Assembly: GCF_019752415.1 (NCBI RefSeq)
Contig: NZ_JAIEME010000001.1
Span: 1-47,380 of the forward strand
DNA from: Nitrosomonas sp.
GTDB lineage: Bacteria; Pseudomonadota; Gammaproteobacteria; Burkholderiales; Nitrosomonadaceae
Direction of reading: 5' to 3'
DNA length: 47,380 nucleotides
Below, piece after piece: positions 35,476 through 46,330 of the stretch (the stretch's first letter is position 1; every line of letters starts with the position of its first letter). Position numbers and translations under genes: made by a program. The notes beneath the pieces were generated by a model. It was given only the letters and a program-made list of their open reading frames with translations. It was not told where the DNA came from and searched no databases.

Positions 35476-35690
35476 CTTACAAAGCCTTTGATGATTGTAT
35501 TGAAAGATTCAGTCCGAAATATCCGGGTGCAATGGATTGCCTAGCCAAGGACAAAGATTCCATGTTGGCTTTCTATGATTATCCTGCCGAAAACTGGCAG
35601 CACATCAGAACCACTAATCCGATTGAATCAGTATTTGCTACTGTTAGACTAAGAACTGCCAAAACAAAAAATTGTGGGAGCTGGAGATCA
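35466..35690 (+). pseudogene. IS256-family transposase fragment (C-terminal part)
   Basis: The frame from 35466 reads EEAYKAFDDCIERFSPKYPG, CLAKDKDSMLAFYDYPAENW, then the family hallmark HIRTTNPIESVFATVRLRT followed by KTKNCGS, where similarity stops. These are the last third of IS256 (Mutator) transposases. The fragment joins the IS3 orfA remnant directly with no gap, and ends about 55 bp from the nlpD stop. It is a dead fragment. Confidence 0.85.
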
Positions 35691-35744
35691 AAAACAGAAT
35701 GCCGTCTGATTCTCTATACACCAGATTTGACTATGGCTCCTTAA

Positions 35745-36821
35745 TTACGATTGGTGCGGCAAATATTCCAGTGGATCTACCGGTTTACCATGTTTGCGTA
35801 TCTCAAAATGCAACTGAATCGTATCTGTGTCTGTATTACCCATTTCTGCAATTTTCTGGCCCTTGGTTACTATTTCTCCTTCTTTGACCAGAAGTTTACT
35901 ATTATGCGCATAGGCGCTGAGGAATGTATTGTCATGCTTGATAATAATCAGATTCCCATAGCCGCGCAAACCATGGCCACTATAAACTACTTCGCCTGCA
36001 GCAGATGCCAAAACCGATTGTCCTGACTGCCCCGATATTTTTACACCTTTGGAATTTTTTGAGAAAGATGATAACAATCTTCCCGTTGTCGGCCATATCC
36101 ATTCAGCATTAGAATAATTGGAAGCTTTATCAAGTTTTGATGGATTAGGTTGAGGAGCTACTTCAATTCTCGTATTTTTTTCTGCAGCAGTAGATGAGAA
36201 AGAAGCAGATTGTACTGCTGGCAACGGACTTTTAGTTGGATATTCTAATCGAGCGACATTCTGCTCTGAAAAAGGCAATTTAAGCGCTTTAGGGCCTGTT
36301 CTCACTTTACCCGCATCGACAATACTACTACTTTCCTGTGGAATTGTATTTTTTGGATCAGACGGATGTATGGTCGGATCAATTGTCGTTGTTATGGGTT
36401 GCTGGGGCAAAGCAAACAACTCAGGTTGCAAATCTCTCGCTGGCATTGACAAACTAATCCTCTGTCCCGGCCGAATAGTTTTTGGATCAAAAATATCATT
36501 CCACTCTGCCAATTTTTTAAAATCGATGCCATGACTCAGTGCAATGCCGTACAACGTATCCCCTTTTTGCACGATATAAAATTGATTATCTGGATTACTT
36601 GATTCAGCTGATTTTGCTGGTCTCGATGAACCGCTTTTTACACTATCGACGACAGGCACTGGCGGCTGTGTTGTACTGCATCCAACCAGTAAAAAAAAAG
36701 CAAGCGGAAAATAAAAATTAAAAGGTGATGATTGTAATCGCCTTGATAAAGCAATAAATATCTTAACGAGATATTTACAGATATCAATATCGCTTAGCTT
36801 GATCGTTGCAACATTTTTCAT
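35745..36821 (-). CDS. nlpD: NlpD-type lipoprotein with LysM and LytM domains
   Basis: The 358-residue envelope protein has a lipobox LLVGC (Cys near residue 48) after an unusually long N-region, a LysM domain (about 81-125: FYIVQKGDTLYGIA, WNDIFDPKTIRPGQRI), a long low-complexity linker, and a C-terminal LytM/M23 domain (about 245-355). The LytM part reads GYGNLIIIKHDNTFLSAYAH and LHFEIRKHGKPVDP; the zinc ligands of active M23 enzymes are incomplete, as in E. coli NlpD, so it should activate an amidase rather than cut. It follows pcm by 19 bp in the surE-pcm-nlpD order. The usual next gene, rpoS, is absent: IS debris begins at the stop codon. Confidence 0.93.
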   Translation of the reverse strand: MKNVATIKLSDIDICKYLVKIFIALSRRLQSSPFNFYFPLAFFLLVGCSTTQPPVPVVDSVKSGSSRPAKSAESSNPDNQFYIVQKGDTLYGIALSHGIDFKKLAEWNDIFDPKTIRPGQRISLSMPARDLQPELFALPQQPITTTIDPTIHPSDPKNTIPQESSSIVDAGKVRTGPKALKLPFSEQNVARLEYPTKSPLPAVQSASFSSTAAEKNTRIEVAPQPNPSKLDKASNYSNAEWIWPTTGRLLSSFSKNSKGVKISGQSGQSVLASAAGEVVYSGHGLRGYGNLIIIKHDNTFLSAYAHNSKLLVKEGEIVTKGQKIAEMGNTDTDTIQLHFEIRKHGKPVDPLEYLPHQS

Positions 36822-36840
36822 TTTAATATTTCCTGCGTCG

Positions 36841-37506
36841 CTATTTTTTTATAACCCCTGCTAGTAAGGGTACAAAATTCACCTCTTCCAATACAGTTTC
36901 AGTATAACCTTGGGAATTCCGTTCAATAATACACAAATTCTGTTTCTGAGTTCCTCTGGGAAAAACCATCCTGCCGCCCACCACCAGTTGCTCCAATAAT
37001 GAAGCAGGAACATGGGTTGTCACTGCTGTCATGATAATACCATCAAACGGCCCTGCTTCCGCAAGCCCTAACAAACCATCCGCATGCTTCAAATAAACAT
37101 TTTTGATCTGCAATTCATGCAATCGAATTCTGGTACGAGTCAATAATGGCCCTATACGTTCTATCGAGTAAACTTTTTGCGCAATCTGCGCCAGCACTGC
37201 AGTCTGATAGCCACAGCCTGTCCCAATTTCCAGGACTTTTCCTAAAATAGAATTTGCACGTAATAGCTCACTCATACGCGCAACAATCCATGGACTGGAT
37301 ATCGTTTGCCCATAATTTATGGGTAAAGAAACATCTTCATAAGCCCGGCTTGCCAGCGCTTCTTCAACAAAAATATGACGAGGAATTGTACCTATAGCTG
37401 ACAAAATCACTTCATCAGAAATTCCTTGTGCACGTAAGCGTTCAATCATACGCATACGTGTGCGCTGAGAAGTCATACCAATTCCAGAATGACGAACATT
37501 CACCAA
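36841..37506 (-). CDS. pcm: Protein-L-isoaspartate O-methyltransferase
   Basis: This 221-residue cytoplasmic repair enzyme methylates isoaspartyl residues in damaged proteins with SAM. It shows NYGQTISSPWIVARMSELL (the family's substrate loop), the SAM motif VLEIGTGCGYQTAVLA, and VGGRMVFPRG. Length is normal. The start is uncertain among TTG (37506), GTG (37503) and ATG (37476); homologues usually include the GIGMTSQRTR segment, favouring one of the first two. It lies 47 bp after surE and 19 bp before nlpD. Confidence 0.94.
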   Translation of the reverse strand: MVNVRHSGIGMTSQRTRMRMIERLRAQGISDEVILSAIGTIPRHIFVEEALASRAYEDVSLPINYGQTISSPWIVARMSELLRANSILGKVLEIGTGCGYQTAVLAQIAQKVYSIERIGPLLTRTRIRLHELQIKNVYLKHADGLLGLAEAGPFDGIIMTAVTTHVPASLLEQLVVGGRMVFPRGTQKQNLCIIERNSQGYTETVLEEVNFVPLLAGVIKK

Positions 37507-37553
37507 TTAGTATCCATAAAATTTCAAATCACTCAAATATAACAATGACCTAT

Positions 37554-38297
37554 TTATATATCAAGCCAACTTGTTATGAGATCTAACTGATCATATCGTG
37601 TTAGATCAATCTGTAGCGGGGTTACCGAAACTCGATTATGCTGAACTGCATAAAAATCCGTACCCTCTCCTGCATCTTGTGCGGCACCTGCTGCACCAAC
37701 CCAGTATAGGATCTCTCCACGAGGATTTTTCGACTTGATCACCGGTTCTGCTTTATGGCGTCTTCCCAGACGAGTAACCTCGATCCCCTCAAGTTTCTGA
37801 TATTCGATATCCGGCACATTGATATTTAACAAAACTGGACTTTGAATACCATTTTCTCTGAATCGTTTCACCATATCAGCGGCCACACGGGCAGCCGTTA
37901 AGTAATTTTCATTCAACGTATCAGTCAAAGAAATAGCCAGCGAAGGAATTCCGAGTAGAAAACCTTCTGTAGCGGCAGCAACAGTGCCTGAATAAATCGT
38001 GTCATCGCCCATGTTAGCACCACTATTTACACCAGAAATGATCATATCCGGCACTAAATCAAGCATACCAGTCACTGCCAGATGGACACAGTCTGTTGGT
38101 GTTCCATTGACATAATAAAAACCATTATGGGATTTATGTAAGCTTAGCGGACGATCCAGCGTTAACGAATTACTGGATCCACTGCGATCCCTCTCGGGTG
38201 CGACAACTATAATTTCTGCAATTTCTGAAAGTACTTCAGCAAGACAAGCAAGACCAGGGGAAAAATATCCATCATCATTACTAAGCAGTATGCGCAT
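37554..38297 (-). CDS. surE: 5'-nucleotidase / stationary-phase survival protein SurE
   Basis: The 247-residue protein is a metal-dependent phosphatase acting on nucleoside 5'-monophosphates. The N-terminal [16 protein letters not shown] carries the two metal-binding Asp, followed by [14 protein letters not shown], the [10 protein letters not shown] loop and [13 protein letters not shown]. Length is typical. It begins a surE-pcm-nlpD unit, a conserved stress-linked arrangement, downstream of tRNA-Pro. Confidence 0.96.
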   Translation of the reverse strand: MRILLSNDDGYFSPGLACLAEVLSEIAEIIVVAPERDRSGSSNSLTLDRPLSLHKSHNGFYYVNGTPTDCVHLAVTGMLDLVPDMIISGVNSGANMGDDTIYSGTVAAATEGFLLGIPSLAISLTDTLNENYLTAARVAADMVKRFRENGIQSPVLLNINVPDIEYQKLEGIEVTRLGRRHKAEPVIKSKNPRGEILYWVGAAGAAQDAGEGTDFYAVQHNRVSVTPLQIDLTRYDQLDLITSWLDI

Positions 38298-38394
38298 TTT
38301 TATAAGTTTATGTTAGCCACCGGATGGTCAAACGGACTTTCCTACACATAAAACTCAGCATCAATCATATTTAAAAAAATGAGTACCTATCAAA

Positions 38395-38471
<77 letters not shown>

Positions 38472-38534
38472 AACAGTAAATTATAACAAACAAAACACCC
38501 AAACTTTATAGACTATTACTGAAAAGTCCTTCCT

Positions 38535-38915
38535 TTAAGAAAGCAATTGCGACACAATACTTCTAATTTCACGCCGAACATAGCCTAAATCTGTTACCGT
38601 GGATATCGGATTAACAATAACTTCTTCTATTGGGGGCAGCTTATTGTCGCTATGGTTCAAACGATTACGCGCTCCATTGATCGTAAAACCTTCATCGTAA
38701 AGCAATTCTCTGATACGTCGTATCAATAATACTTCTTGATGCTGATAATAACGATGATTACCACGGCGCTTGACAGGTTTTAGCTGCGTAAACTCTTGTT
38801 CCCAGTAACGTAATACATGCGGCTTTACGCCACAAAGAATACCAACTTCTCCAATGGTGAAGTACCGTTTGGCTGGAATTGGAAGCGGGGGGTTATTTAC
38901 TTTTTTGTTTTCCAT
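38535..38915 (-). CDS. MerR-family transcriptional regulator
   Basis: The 126-residue protein has a MerR DNA-binding domain (about 15-85): [45 protein letters not shown]. The C-terminal part is short and lacks metal-binding cysteines, as in the MerR-type protein that regularly follows ihfA in proteobacteria. I place the start at the ATG at 38915, overlapping ihfA by 23 nt; a TTG at 38930 is the alternative. It is the last gene of the thrS-to-merR unit. Confidence 0.92.
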   Translation of the reverse strand: MENKKVNNPPLPIPAKRYFTIGEVGILCGVKPHVLRYWEQEFTQLKPVKRRGNHRYYQHQEVLLIRRIRELLYDEGFTINGARNRLNHSDNKLPPIEEVIVNPISTVTDLGYVRREIRSIVSQLLS

Positions 38916-39201
38916 GATAATTCTTCTCAACCAAAGCTTTTAACTTCTGACTGGCATGAAATGTTACTACGCGACGCGCAGTAATCGGAATTTCTTCGCC
39001 TGTTTTTGGGTTTCTGCCTGGTCGTTGCGGTTTAGCGCGCAGTTGAAAATTACCAAAGCCTGACAGTTTCACTCCTTCTCCATTTTGTAGCGCTGTACGT
39101 ACTTCTTCATAAAAAGACTCAGCCATATCCTTTGCTTCACGTTTATTAAGTCCCACATTCTCAAACAATAAATCTGCTAGTTCAGCTTTTGTTAATGCCA
39201 T
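38893..39201 (-). CDS. ihfA: Integration host factor subunit alpha
   Basis: The 102-residue DNA-bending protein pairs with IhfB. It begins [20 protein letters not shown] and has the arm region [20 protein letters not shown] with the intercalating Pro, and the [13 protein letters not shown] strand. A GGAG ribosome site precedes the ATG. It follows pheT by 178 bp and overlaps merR, the standard pheST-ihfA-merR order. Confidence 0.97.
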   Translation of the reverse strand: MALTKAELADLLFENVGLNKREAKDMAESFYEEVRTALQNGEGVKLSGFGNFQLRAKPQRPGRNPKTGEEIPITARRVVTFHASQKLKALVEKNYHGKQKSK

Positions 39202-39379
39202 ACTTTACTCCATCACGTTATTAATTTTTAGCTCTAACTCAACAATAATTAGATTCAATAAACGACGCTTTTATAAGATATATTAGTAACTTATCTAATA
39301 AGTAAAACTACAGAGAATAAATCCAATTAACTATTCAAATCCCAACAACAATCAATCGATATAAATGCTGAAGCAAGCA

Positions 39380-41755
39380 TCAATTACGTAAAGTTGCACC
39401 AAATTTATTTTTTAAAACTTCAACTAAGTTTGCCACAGCAAAATCAATCTCTTCATCCATCAATGTTTTCTCAGTATCTTGTAACAACACTCGGAATGCA
39501 AGACTTTTTTTGGTATTCTCCATGCCCTTGCCACGATAAATATCAAATAATGAAATATCCGACACAATAGCCGATTTCTCTGCAAGCAAACAGGCCAAAA
39601 GTGAATATACACTAATATCACTTTCAACAATTATTGCGATATCACGCCGCACCGGTGGAAACTTAGAAATCTCTTTGACAATAGATAAGGACTTTGATAT
39701 TAAACTCTCTAAACTTATTTCGAATAACATCGTATTTTTCTGCAATCCATATTTCTTTTGCCAACGGGGATGCAACTCGCCCAACCAACCGATCGACCTG
39801 TCTTCGATACAAATTTGTGCGGATTTACCGGGGTGCAATGCCGGATGGAGAAATTTCTTAAAATAAATAGTCCGCCCCCCCCTGCATAAAACTTCTACAT
39901 CTGCTTTGACATCATAAAAATCCACGTTTCTCGCCGGTACTCCCCATTGCTCAGATACGACATCCCCATAACTGAGCCCTGCAATTCTTTCTATTTGCTT
40001 GCATTCACTTTCGCCATTTCTTACAAAGCAACAACCTGTTTCAAATAGGCGTACTCTGGTTTGTTTCCGGTTTAAATTAAATTGCAAATTGGATATTAAC
40101 CCCCCTAACAATGTACTACGCATCACACTCATTTGATTCGCAATCGGATTTTTTAATGTAACTGGCGTGCTGTTATTGACAAAATCAAGCTCCCAATCTG
40201 CATCCACAAAAGCATAGTTAATAACCTCCTGATAATCGCGAGCTACTAATAACTGCTTTAATTCCATCGAAGAATGCTCTGTTTCAGATGCTGGCAGCAT
40301 CGCCATACTTGCATGTGGGAAATGAGTAGGTATATGGTCATAACCATAGATGCGCGCCAGTTCTTCTATGAAATCTTCTTCTATCGCCAAGTCGAACCGG
40401 TAAGAAGGAGGTTTTACATTAAAAATATCCTCTTTCACTGAGAAATCAAATCCCAGGCGCTTAAAATAATCATTTACTTGCTGCTTGTCGACATTTATAC
40501 CCAATACTCGTTTTATCCGATTAATACGCACATTCACGGCGGATCGCTGCGGCAACTTATGCTTTACTTCCGTCACTGGGCCCGCCTGACCACCACAGAT
40601 AGTTTGTATCAGGTAAGTAACGCGCTCCAGTGCAGCTCTGGTCGCAGCAAAATCTACACCACGTTCAAAACGATAAGCAGAATCAGAACTGAATCCAAGT
40701 TGAAATGATTTACCGCTGATTACATTCGGACTGAAAAATGCACTTTCGAGAAAGATATCTGTCGTGCCTTGCGTCACGCCACTGTCCAGCCCCCCCATAA
40801 TCCCAGCTAAAGCAAGCGGTCTATGTTCATCCGCAATCAACAGTATTTCTGGATTTAAGTCTATTTGACTACCGTTTAATAATTCTATGCTTTCATGCAA
40901 CAGCGCGAAGCGAACCTGAATAGTGCCAGTAATCTTTTCCAGATTAAAAGCATGCATGGGTTGCCCGGTTTCCAGCAATACATAGTTAGTGATATCGACT
41001 ACCGGATTAATAGACCGGATTCCTCCACGTTCCAGCCGCTGCGTTATCCATAAAGGTATTACCGACGCTTCAAGATTAATGCCTCGAATAATACGACCGC
41101 AATACAAAGGGCATGCTTCTGATGCCATCACCTGCACATCTAGAGTATCGTTAATCTCACCAGGAATAGCATTTATCGCTAGTGAATTATGCAACTTGGC
41201 TGCTGTTATGGCGGCAACTTCGCGTGCAACACCGAGCACACCAAGACAATCAGCGCGATTAGGTGTTAATTTTAGAGTAAAAATGCGATCATCAAGTCCA
41301 TAGTAACCACGAAAATCTGTGCCTACCGGGGCATCATCGGGGAGTAACAACAACCCATCAGCTGCCTCACTAATTCCTAATTCTTTAGCTGAACACAACA
41401 TGCCAGCAGAGTCGATTCCGCGCAGCTTCGTTTTTTTGATCCTATAACCCGGCAAATTTGCTCCAGTTAATGCGCAGGGTACCTTTACGCCCGTGCTTAC
41501 ATTGGATGCGCCGCAAACAATTTGCAATATATCTTCCGCTGCTTTTCCTATCTTGACATTGCAAACATTCAGCCGGTCTGCTGTTGGATGCTTCTCGACT
41601 GAGAGAACTTCTGCCACAACGACTTTATCAAAGGTCGCTGCTACCGACTCAATGCTTTCAACCTCAATTCCTGCCATCGTTAGTACATGTGCAAGCTCAT
41701 CACTCGAATGGGGAGGATTAACAAAGCTGCGTAACCAGTTTTCAGAGAATTTCAT
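39380..41755 (-). CDS. pheT: Phenylalanyl-tRNA synthetase beta subunit
   Basis: The 791-residue subunit forms the alpha2-beta2 enzyme with PheS. It starts MKFSENWLRSFVNP and shows the tRNA-binding domain (about 40-150), the B3/B4 editing domain, the RINRIKRVLGI B5 region, the catalytic-like core (FDLAIEEDFIEELARIYGYD) and the C-terminal FDX-ACB domain (KFPPVRRDIAIIVESDI). Length is normal. It follows pheS by 39 bp. Confidence 0.97.
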   Translation of the reverse strand: MKFSENWLRSFVNPPHSSDELAHVLTMAGIEVESIESVAATFDKVVVAEVLSVEKHPTADRLNVCNVKIGKAAEDILQIVCGASNVSTGVKVPCALTGANLPGYRIKKTKLRGIDSAGMLCSAKELGISEAADGLLLLPDDAPVGTDFRGYYGLDDRIFTLKLTPNRADCLGVLGVAREVAAITAAKLHNSLAINAIPGEINDTLDVQVMASEACPLYCGRIIRGINLEASVIPLWITQRLERGGIRSINPVVDITNYVLLETGQPMHAFNLEKITGTIQVRFALLHESIELLNGSQIDLNPEILLIADEHRPLALAGIMGGLDSGVTQGTTDIFLESAFFSPNVISGKSFQLGFSSDSAYRFERGVDFAATRAALERVTYLIQTICGGQAGPVTEVKHKLPQRSAVNVRINRIKRVLGINVDKQQVNDYFKRLGFDFSVKEDIFNVKPPSYRFDLAIEEDFIEELARIYGYDHIPTHFPHASMAMLPASETEHSSMELKQLLVARDYQEVINYAFVDADWELDFVNNSTPVTLKNPIANQMSVMRSTLLGGLISNLQFNLNRKQTRVRLFETGCCFVRNGESECKQIERIAGLSYGDVVSEQWGVPARNVDFYDVKADVEVLCRGGRTIYFKKFLHPALHPGKSAQICIEDRSIGWLGELHPRWQKKYGLQKNTMLFEISLESLISKSLSIVKEISKFPPVRRDIAIIVESDISVYSLLACLLAEKSAIVSDISLFDIYRGKGMENTKKSLAFRVLLQDTEKTLMDEEIDFAVANLVEVLKNKFGATLRN

Positions 41756-41794
41756 GAGAATCTGTTATTACTTAAAATAGAAAGATGAGTAGAT

Positions 41795-42820
<1,026 letters not shown>

Positions 42821-42865
42821 TCAACATCTCTGATTAAAGAACCGGGCCATATCGATAAATTTCAC

Positions 42866-42902
42866 AAGAAAAAAGGAGGCTCAGGTTTTACCCAGCCTCC
42901 CA
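42866..42902 (-). terminator. Terminator/attenuator-like hairpin between rplT and pheS
   Basis: On the minus strand GGAGGCTGGG and CCTGAGCCTCC pair around TAAAA, followed by TTTTTT. It lies 21 bp after the rplT stop and about 50 bp before the pheS start. It can end part of the transcripts from upstream or serve as an attenuator of pheST; no Phe-rich leader peptide is visible. Confidence 0.75.
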
Positions 42903-42922
42903 GTGTCACTTTTTACAACCAA

Positions 42923-43282
42923 TTATGTGGCTAAGCTAGCTTTTGCTTGTTGCACAATTTTTTCAAAAGCACCCTTATCAAATACAGCCAAATCAGCCAA
43001 GACTTTTCTATCGACTTCAATACTTGCTTTCTTAAGACCGTTCATAAATACACTGTACGACAATCCGCATTCACGAGCAGCCGCATTGATACGTGCAATC
43101 CATAAAGCGCGAAACTGTCTTTTACGTTGCCGACGATCTCGGTACGCATATTGACCGGCCTTCATAACAGCCTGTTTGGCTATGCGATAAACATTCTTAC
43201 GACGTCCACGATAGCCTTTAGCTAGATCCAATATCTTCTTGTGCCGCGCATGAGCGGTTACACCACGTTTAACTCTTGGCAT
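42923..43282 (-). CDS. rplT: Ribosomal protein L20
   Basis: The 119-residue large-subunit protein starts [20 protein letters not shown] and contains the basic [20 protein letters not shown] segment that binds 23S rRNA. Length is standard. It lies 12 bp after rpmI. In enterobacteria L20 represses rpmI-rplT by binding the leader; whether that applies here is not visible. Confidence 0.98.
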   Translation of the reverse strand: MPRVKRGVTAHARHKKILDLAKGYRGRRKNVYRIAKQAVMKAGQYAYRDRRQRKRQFRALWIARINAAARECGLSYSVFMNGLKKASIEVDRKVLADLAVFDKGAFEKIVQQAKASLAT

Positions 43283-43294
43283 GATCGTTCTCCC

Positions 43295-43492
43295 TTATGC
43301 GTACGGCATCATAGCGCGAATAGATGCTGTATTGGTGGGATGAACAACCGCAATACCACGTAATTGACGCTTATTTTTAGTTGTTTTTTTAGTCAGTATA
43401 TGACGTTTGAAAGCTTGTGAGCGTTTGATACTCCCGCTCGCTCTAAACTTAAAGCGCTTTGCTGCACCACTTTTAGTTTTCATTTTGGGCAT
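43295..43492 (-). CDS. rpmI: Ribosomal protein L35
   Basis: The 65-residue protein starts [20 protein letters not shown] and has the basic [20 protein letters not shown] stretch, typical for L35. A GAGGAG ribosome site precedes the ATG. It follows infC by 119 bp. Confidence 0.98.
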   Translation of the reverse strand: MPKMKTKSGAAKRFKFRASGSIKRSQAFKRHILTKKTTKNKRQLRGIAVVHPTNTASIRAMMPYA

Positions 43493-43611
43493 AACTACTC
43501 CTCAATTAACATGAAACCAGGTGTTTTCATTATTGAAAATCTTCCAAAACCTAGTGATCACTTATTTTTCACTTAATTTACAACAATAAACTTTGCAAAC
43601 AAAAAGTCTGC

Positions 43612-44184
43612 CTATGATGCTACTGATGAATCTTCCTCTGCCGCTTTTGATTTATCTGCTTTAACGTCTTTCTTTTTAGGCGACAACACCATAACCATCT
43701 GTCGTCCTTCCATTTTTGGAAATTGCTCAACTACTGCAAAAGATTCTAAATCACCTTTCACACGTTCTAATAATCGCATGCCGAATTCTTGATGTGCCAT
43801 TTCACGTCCACGGAATCGCAATGTTACCTTAACTTTATCCCCGTCATTGAGGAAATTAGTTAAGTTTCTTAATTTGATATTGTAGTCTCCTTCATCCGTA
43901 TTAGGTCTGAATTTAATTTCTTTAATCTGGACTTGTTTCTGTTTTAATTTCGCATCGTGTTTTTTCTTGCTTTCCTGGTAGCGAAACTTGCCGTAATCCA
44001 TCAAGCGGCAGACAGGTGGTTGTGCTGTCGGTGCGATTTCAACCAGATCCACCCCAGCTTCGTCCGCTAAGACTATTGCACCAGCAAGTGTAACAATACC
44101 AACTTGCTCTCCATTCACACCGATTAAACGTACCTGTGGCACATCGATTTCTTCATTGATGCGTACTGATTTTTCCTGAGCTAT
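43612..44184 (-). CDS. infC: Translation initiation factor IF-3 with AUA start
   Basis: IF-3 binds the 30S subunit and checks the initiator tRNA and start codon. The family N-terminus [20 protein letters not shown] is encoded in frame upstream of the first GTG (44142), and begins at an ATA codon (44182-44184) with TTGGAG 8-9 nt before it. No ATG, GTG or TTG is available there, so AUA is the likely start, giving 190 residues. The N-domain, lysine-rich linker ([20 protein letters not shown]) and C-domain ([12 protein letters not shown]) are complete. Rare starts let IF-3 limit its own synthesis. It follows thrS by 36 bp. Confidence 0.93.
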   Translation of the reverse strand: MAQEKSVRINEEIDVPQVRLIGVNGEQVGIVTLAGAIVLADEAGVDLVEIAPTAQPPVCRLMDYGKFRYQESKKKHDAKLKQKQVQIKEIKFRPNTDEGDYNIKLRNLTNFLNDGDKVKVTLRFRGREMAHQEFGMRLLERVKGDLESFAVVEQFPKMEGRQMVMVLSPKKKDVKADKSKAAEEDSSVAS

Positions 44185-44220
44185 GGCAAATTCTCCAAGA
44201 TTAGTTTATTAAAGAAAAAA

Positions 44221-46128
44221 TTATAATTTTAAAGAAATCTCTTCTTTAAGACGTTCCAGAAAAGCTTGGCATGTCATTTGACCAAGATTCTCACCTATAC
44301 GATCACGAACAGCTATCATATTTGTTCGCACTTCTTCGTCTCCGACTATAATTTGATAAGGAAGCTTATGCAAGCTATGCTCTCGAATTTTAAAGGTTAT
44401 CTTCTCATTTCTCAAGTCTAATCTAGCTCTAATACCATGTTGTTTTAATTGAGTGGTCACCTCCTGTGCATAATCTATCTGTGCGCGAGAAATATTCAAT
44501 ACAACAACTTGCTCAGGCGATAGCCACAGAGGTAATGCACCCGCATAATTTTCTATCAATATGCCAATAAACCTCTCCAGAGATCCCAGAATTGCTCTAT
44601 GAAGCATTACTGGAACTTTCCGTGAATTATCTTCCGCCACATATTCGGCACCCAAACGCTCCGGCATAGAAAAATCTAGTTGTAGCGTACCGCATTGCCA
44701 CACTCTCCCAATACAATCCTTTAATGAAAATTCAATTTTTGGCCCATAAAATGCACCTTCCCCAAGCTGATGCTCCCATTCTAACTTAGCCTCGTTCAAC
44801 GCCGCAGCAAGCGCAGCTTCCGACTCATCCCATTGAGTCTCTGATCCGACACGCTTCTTCGGGCGTGTTGAGAGTTTAACTAGAATTTCTTTAAAACCAA
44901 AATCCGAATAGACAGTTTTTAATAAATCGATAAATCTTACAACCTCACTTTGTATTTGGTCTTCTGTACAGAAAATATGTGCATCATCTTGCGTAAAGGC
45001 CCGCACTCGCATAATTCCGTGCAATGCACCAGAAGCTTCATTTCGATGACATGAACCAAATTCAGCCAATCGTATAGGAAGTTCGCGATAACTCCTCAAC
45101 CCTTGATTAAATATTTGTACATGGCCAGGACAATTCATTGGTTTGATAGCAAAATCTCGATCATCTGAATTAGTGGTGAACATATTCTCACGGAAATTTT
45201 CCCAATGCCCCGAACGCACCCACAATTCTTTATCCAGAATCAGCGGGGTCCGTATTTCCTGGTAACCATTCTGATTCAGTATATTCCTCATATACTGCTC
45301 TATCTGTTGCCACAACATCCACCCTTTGGGATGCCAGAATACCATACCAGGTGCTTCATCTTGTGTGTGAAATAAATTAAATTTCTTTCCAAGCTTTCGA
45401 TGATCTCTTTTCTCCGATTCTTCTATGCGATGCAAATAGTTTCTCTGGTCATCTTTATTTATCCAAGCGGTTCCATAAATACGTTGAAGCATTTCGTTAT
45501 TAGAGTCCCCTCGCCAATAAGCTCCTGCTACCTTCATGAGTTTAAAAACCTTTATCTTAGAAGTCGTTGGAACATGCGGCCCTCGGCAAAGATCTGTGAA
45601 ATTCCCCTGAGAATAAAGCGACAGATCCTGATCTCCCGGTATCGATTCAATTATTTGCGCTTTATAGTGTTCACCTTGCTGCTTAAAATAATTGATTGCT
45701 TCGTTACGCTCCAGTACTTTTCGTACTATCTTTAAGTCCCGTTTACTAATCTCAAACATGCGCTTTTCAATCGCGGCTAGATCTTCTGGAGTAAAAGATC
45801 GCTTATAAAAGAAATCATAATAAAACCCATCATCGATTACCGGCCCAATGGTAACTTGCGCCTCAGGAAAGAGCTCTTTTACCGCGTGAGCCAACAAATG
45901 CGCACAGGAATGCCGGATAATTTCCAATCCTTCAGTATCTTTCTCTGTAATGATGGCAACTTCACTATTTCCGTAAATTTGACTATATACATCAGTCAGT
46001 TTACCATTTATTTTTCCAGCAATCGCTGCGCGAGCTAATCCTGGCCCAATCGCACTCGCGACATCCAGTACAGTTACAGGGTGATCAAAAATACGCTCAG
46101 ATCCATCTGGCAGACGAACAACGGTCAC
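44221..46128 (-). CDS. thrS: Threonyl-tRNA synthetase
   Basis: The 635-residue enzyme charges tRNA-Thr. It has the TGS domain (about 1-60), the editing domain with [16 protein letters not shown] (H-x-x-x-H) and a later Cys/His pair, the catalytic core with zinc ligands in [10 protein letters not shown], motif 2 [15 protein letters not shown], motif 3 [13 protein letters not shown], and the anticodon-binding domain (about 535-635). Length is normal. It opens the thrS-infC-rpmI-rplT-pheST-ihfA-merR unit. The 5' leader (46129-46330) shows no obvious operator hairpin. Confidence 0.97.
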   Translation of the reverse strand: MTVVRLPDGSERIFDHPVTVLDVASAIGPGLARAAIAGKINGKLTDVYSQIYGNSEVAIITEKDTEGLEIIRHSCAHLLAHAVKELFPEAQVTIGPVIDDGFYYDFFYKRSFTPEDLAAIEKRMFEISKRDLKIVRKVLERNEAINYFKQQGEHYKAQIIESIPGDQDLSLYSQGNFTDLCRGPHVPTTSKIKVFKLMKVAGAYWRGDSNNEMLQRIYGTAWINKDDQRNYLHRIEESEKRDHRKLGKKFNLFHTQDEAPGMVFWHPKGWMLWQQIEQYMRNILNQNGYQEIRTPLILDKELWVRSGHWENFRENMFTTNSDDRDFAIKPMNCPGHVQIFNQGLRSYRELPIRLAEFGSCHRNEASGALHGIMRVRAFTQDDAHIFCTEDQIQSEVVRFIDLLKTVYSDFGFKEILVKLSTRPKKRVGSETQWDESEAALAAALNEAKLEWEHQLGEGAFYGPKIEFSLKDCIGRVWQCGTLQLDFSMPERLGAEYVAEDNSRKVPVMLHRAILGSLERFIGILIENYAGALPLWLSPEQVVVLNISRAQIDYAQEVTTQLKQHGIRARLDLRNEKITFKIREHSLHKLPYQIIVGDEEVRTNMIAVRDRIGENLGQMTCQAFLERLKEEISLKL

Positions 46129-46250
46129 ATCAATTCCTTCTAAGTAATTATATTTAACAAAATTACAGCCTTTATAAAGTTATGGAAGCGCTGATTAATT
46201 CATTGTTTTAATTCCGAAAAGAGTAGAGAGTCTTTTCTAATCAACATTAT

Positions 46251-46276
46251 AGATTTCTCACTATGCTCGAAATGAC
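46251..46276 (-). repeat. Dispersed 26-bp repeat, copy 2
   Basis: On the minus strand it starts GTCATTTCGAG and ends GAGAAATCT, matching copy 1 at 29700. It lies in the gap upstream of thrS. Confidence 0.7.
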
Positions 46277-46330
46277 CATTATTCAGAGATCCCTTATCTC
46301 ATACTTCTTAATTTTTAATTCTTTTTATGA

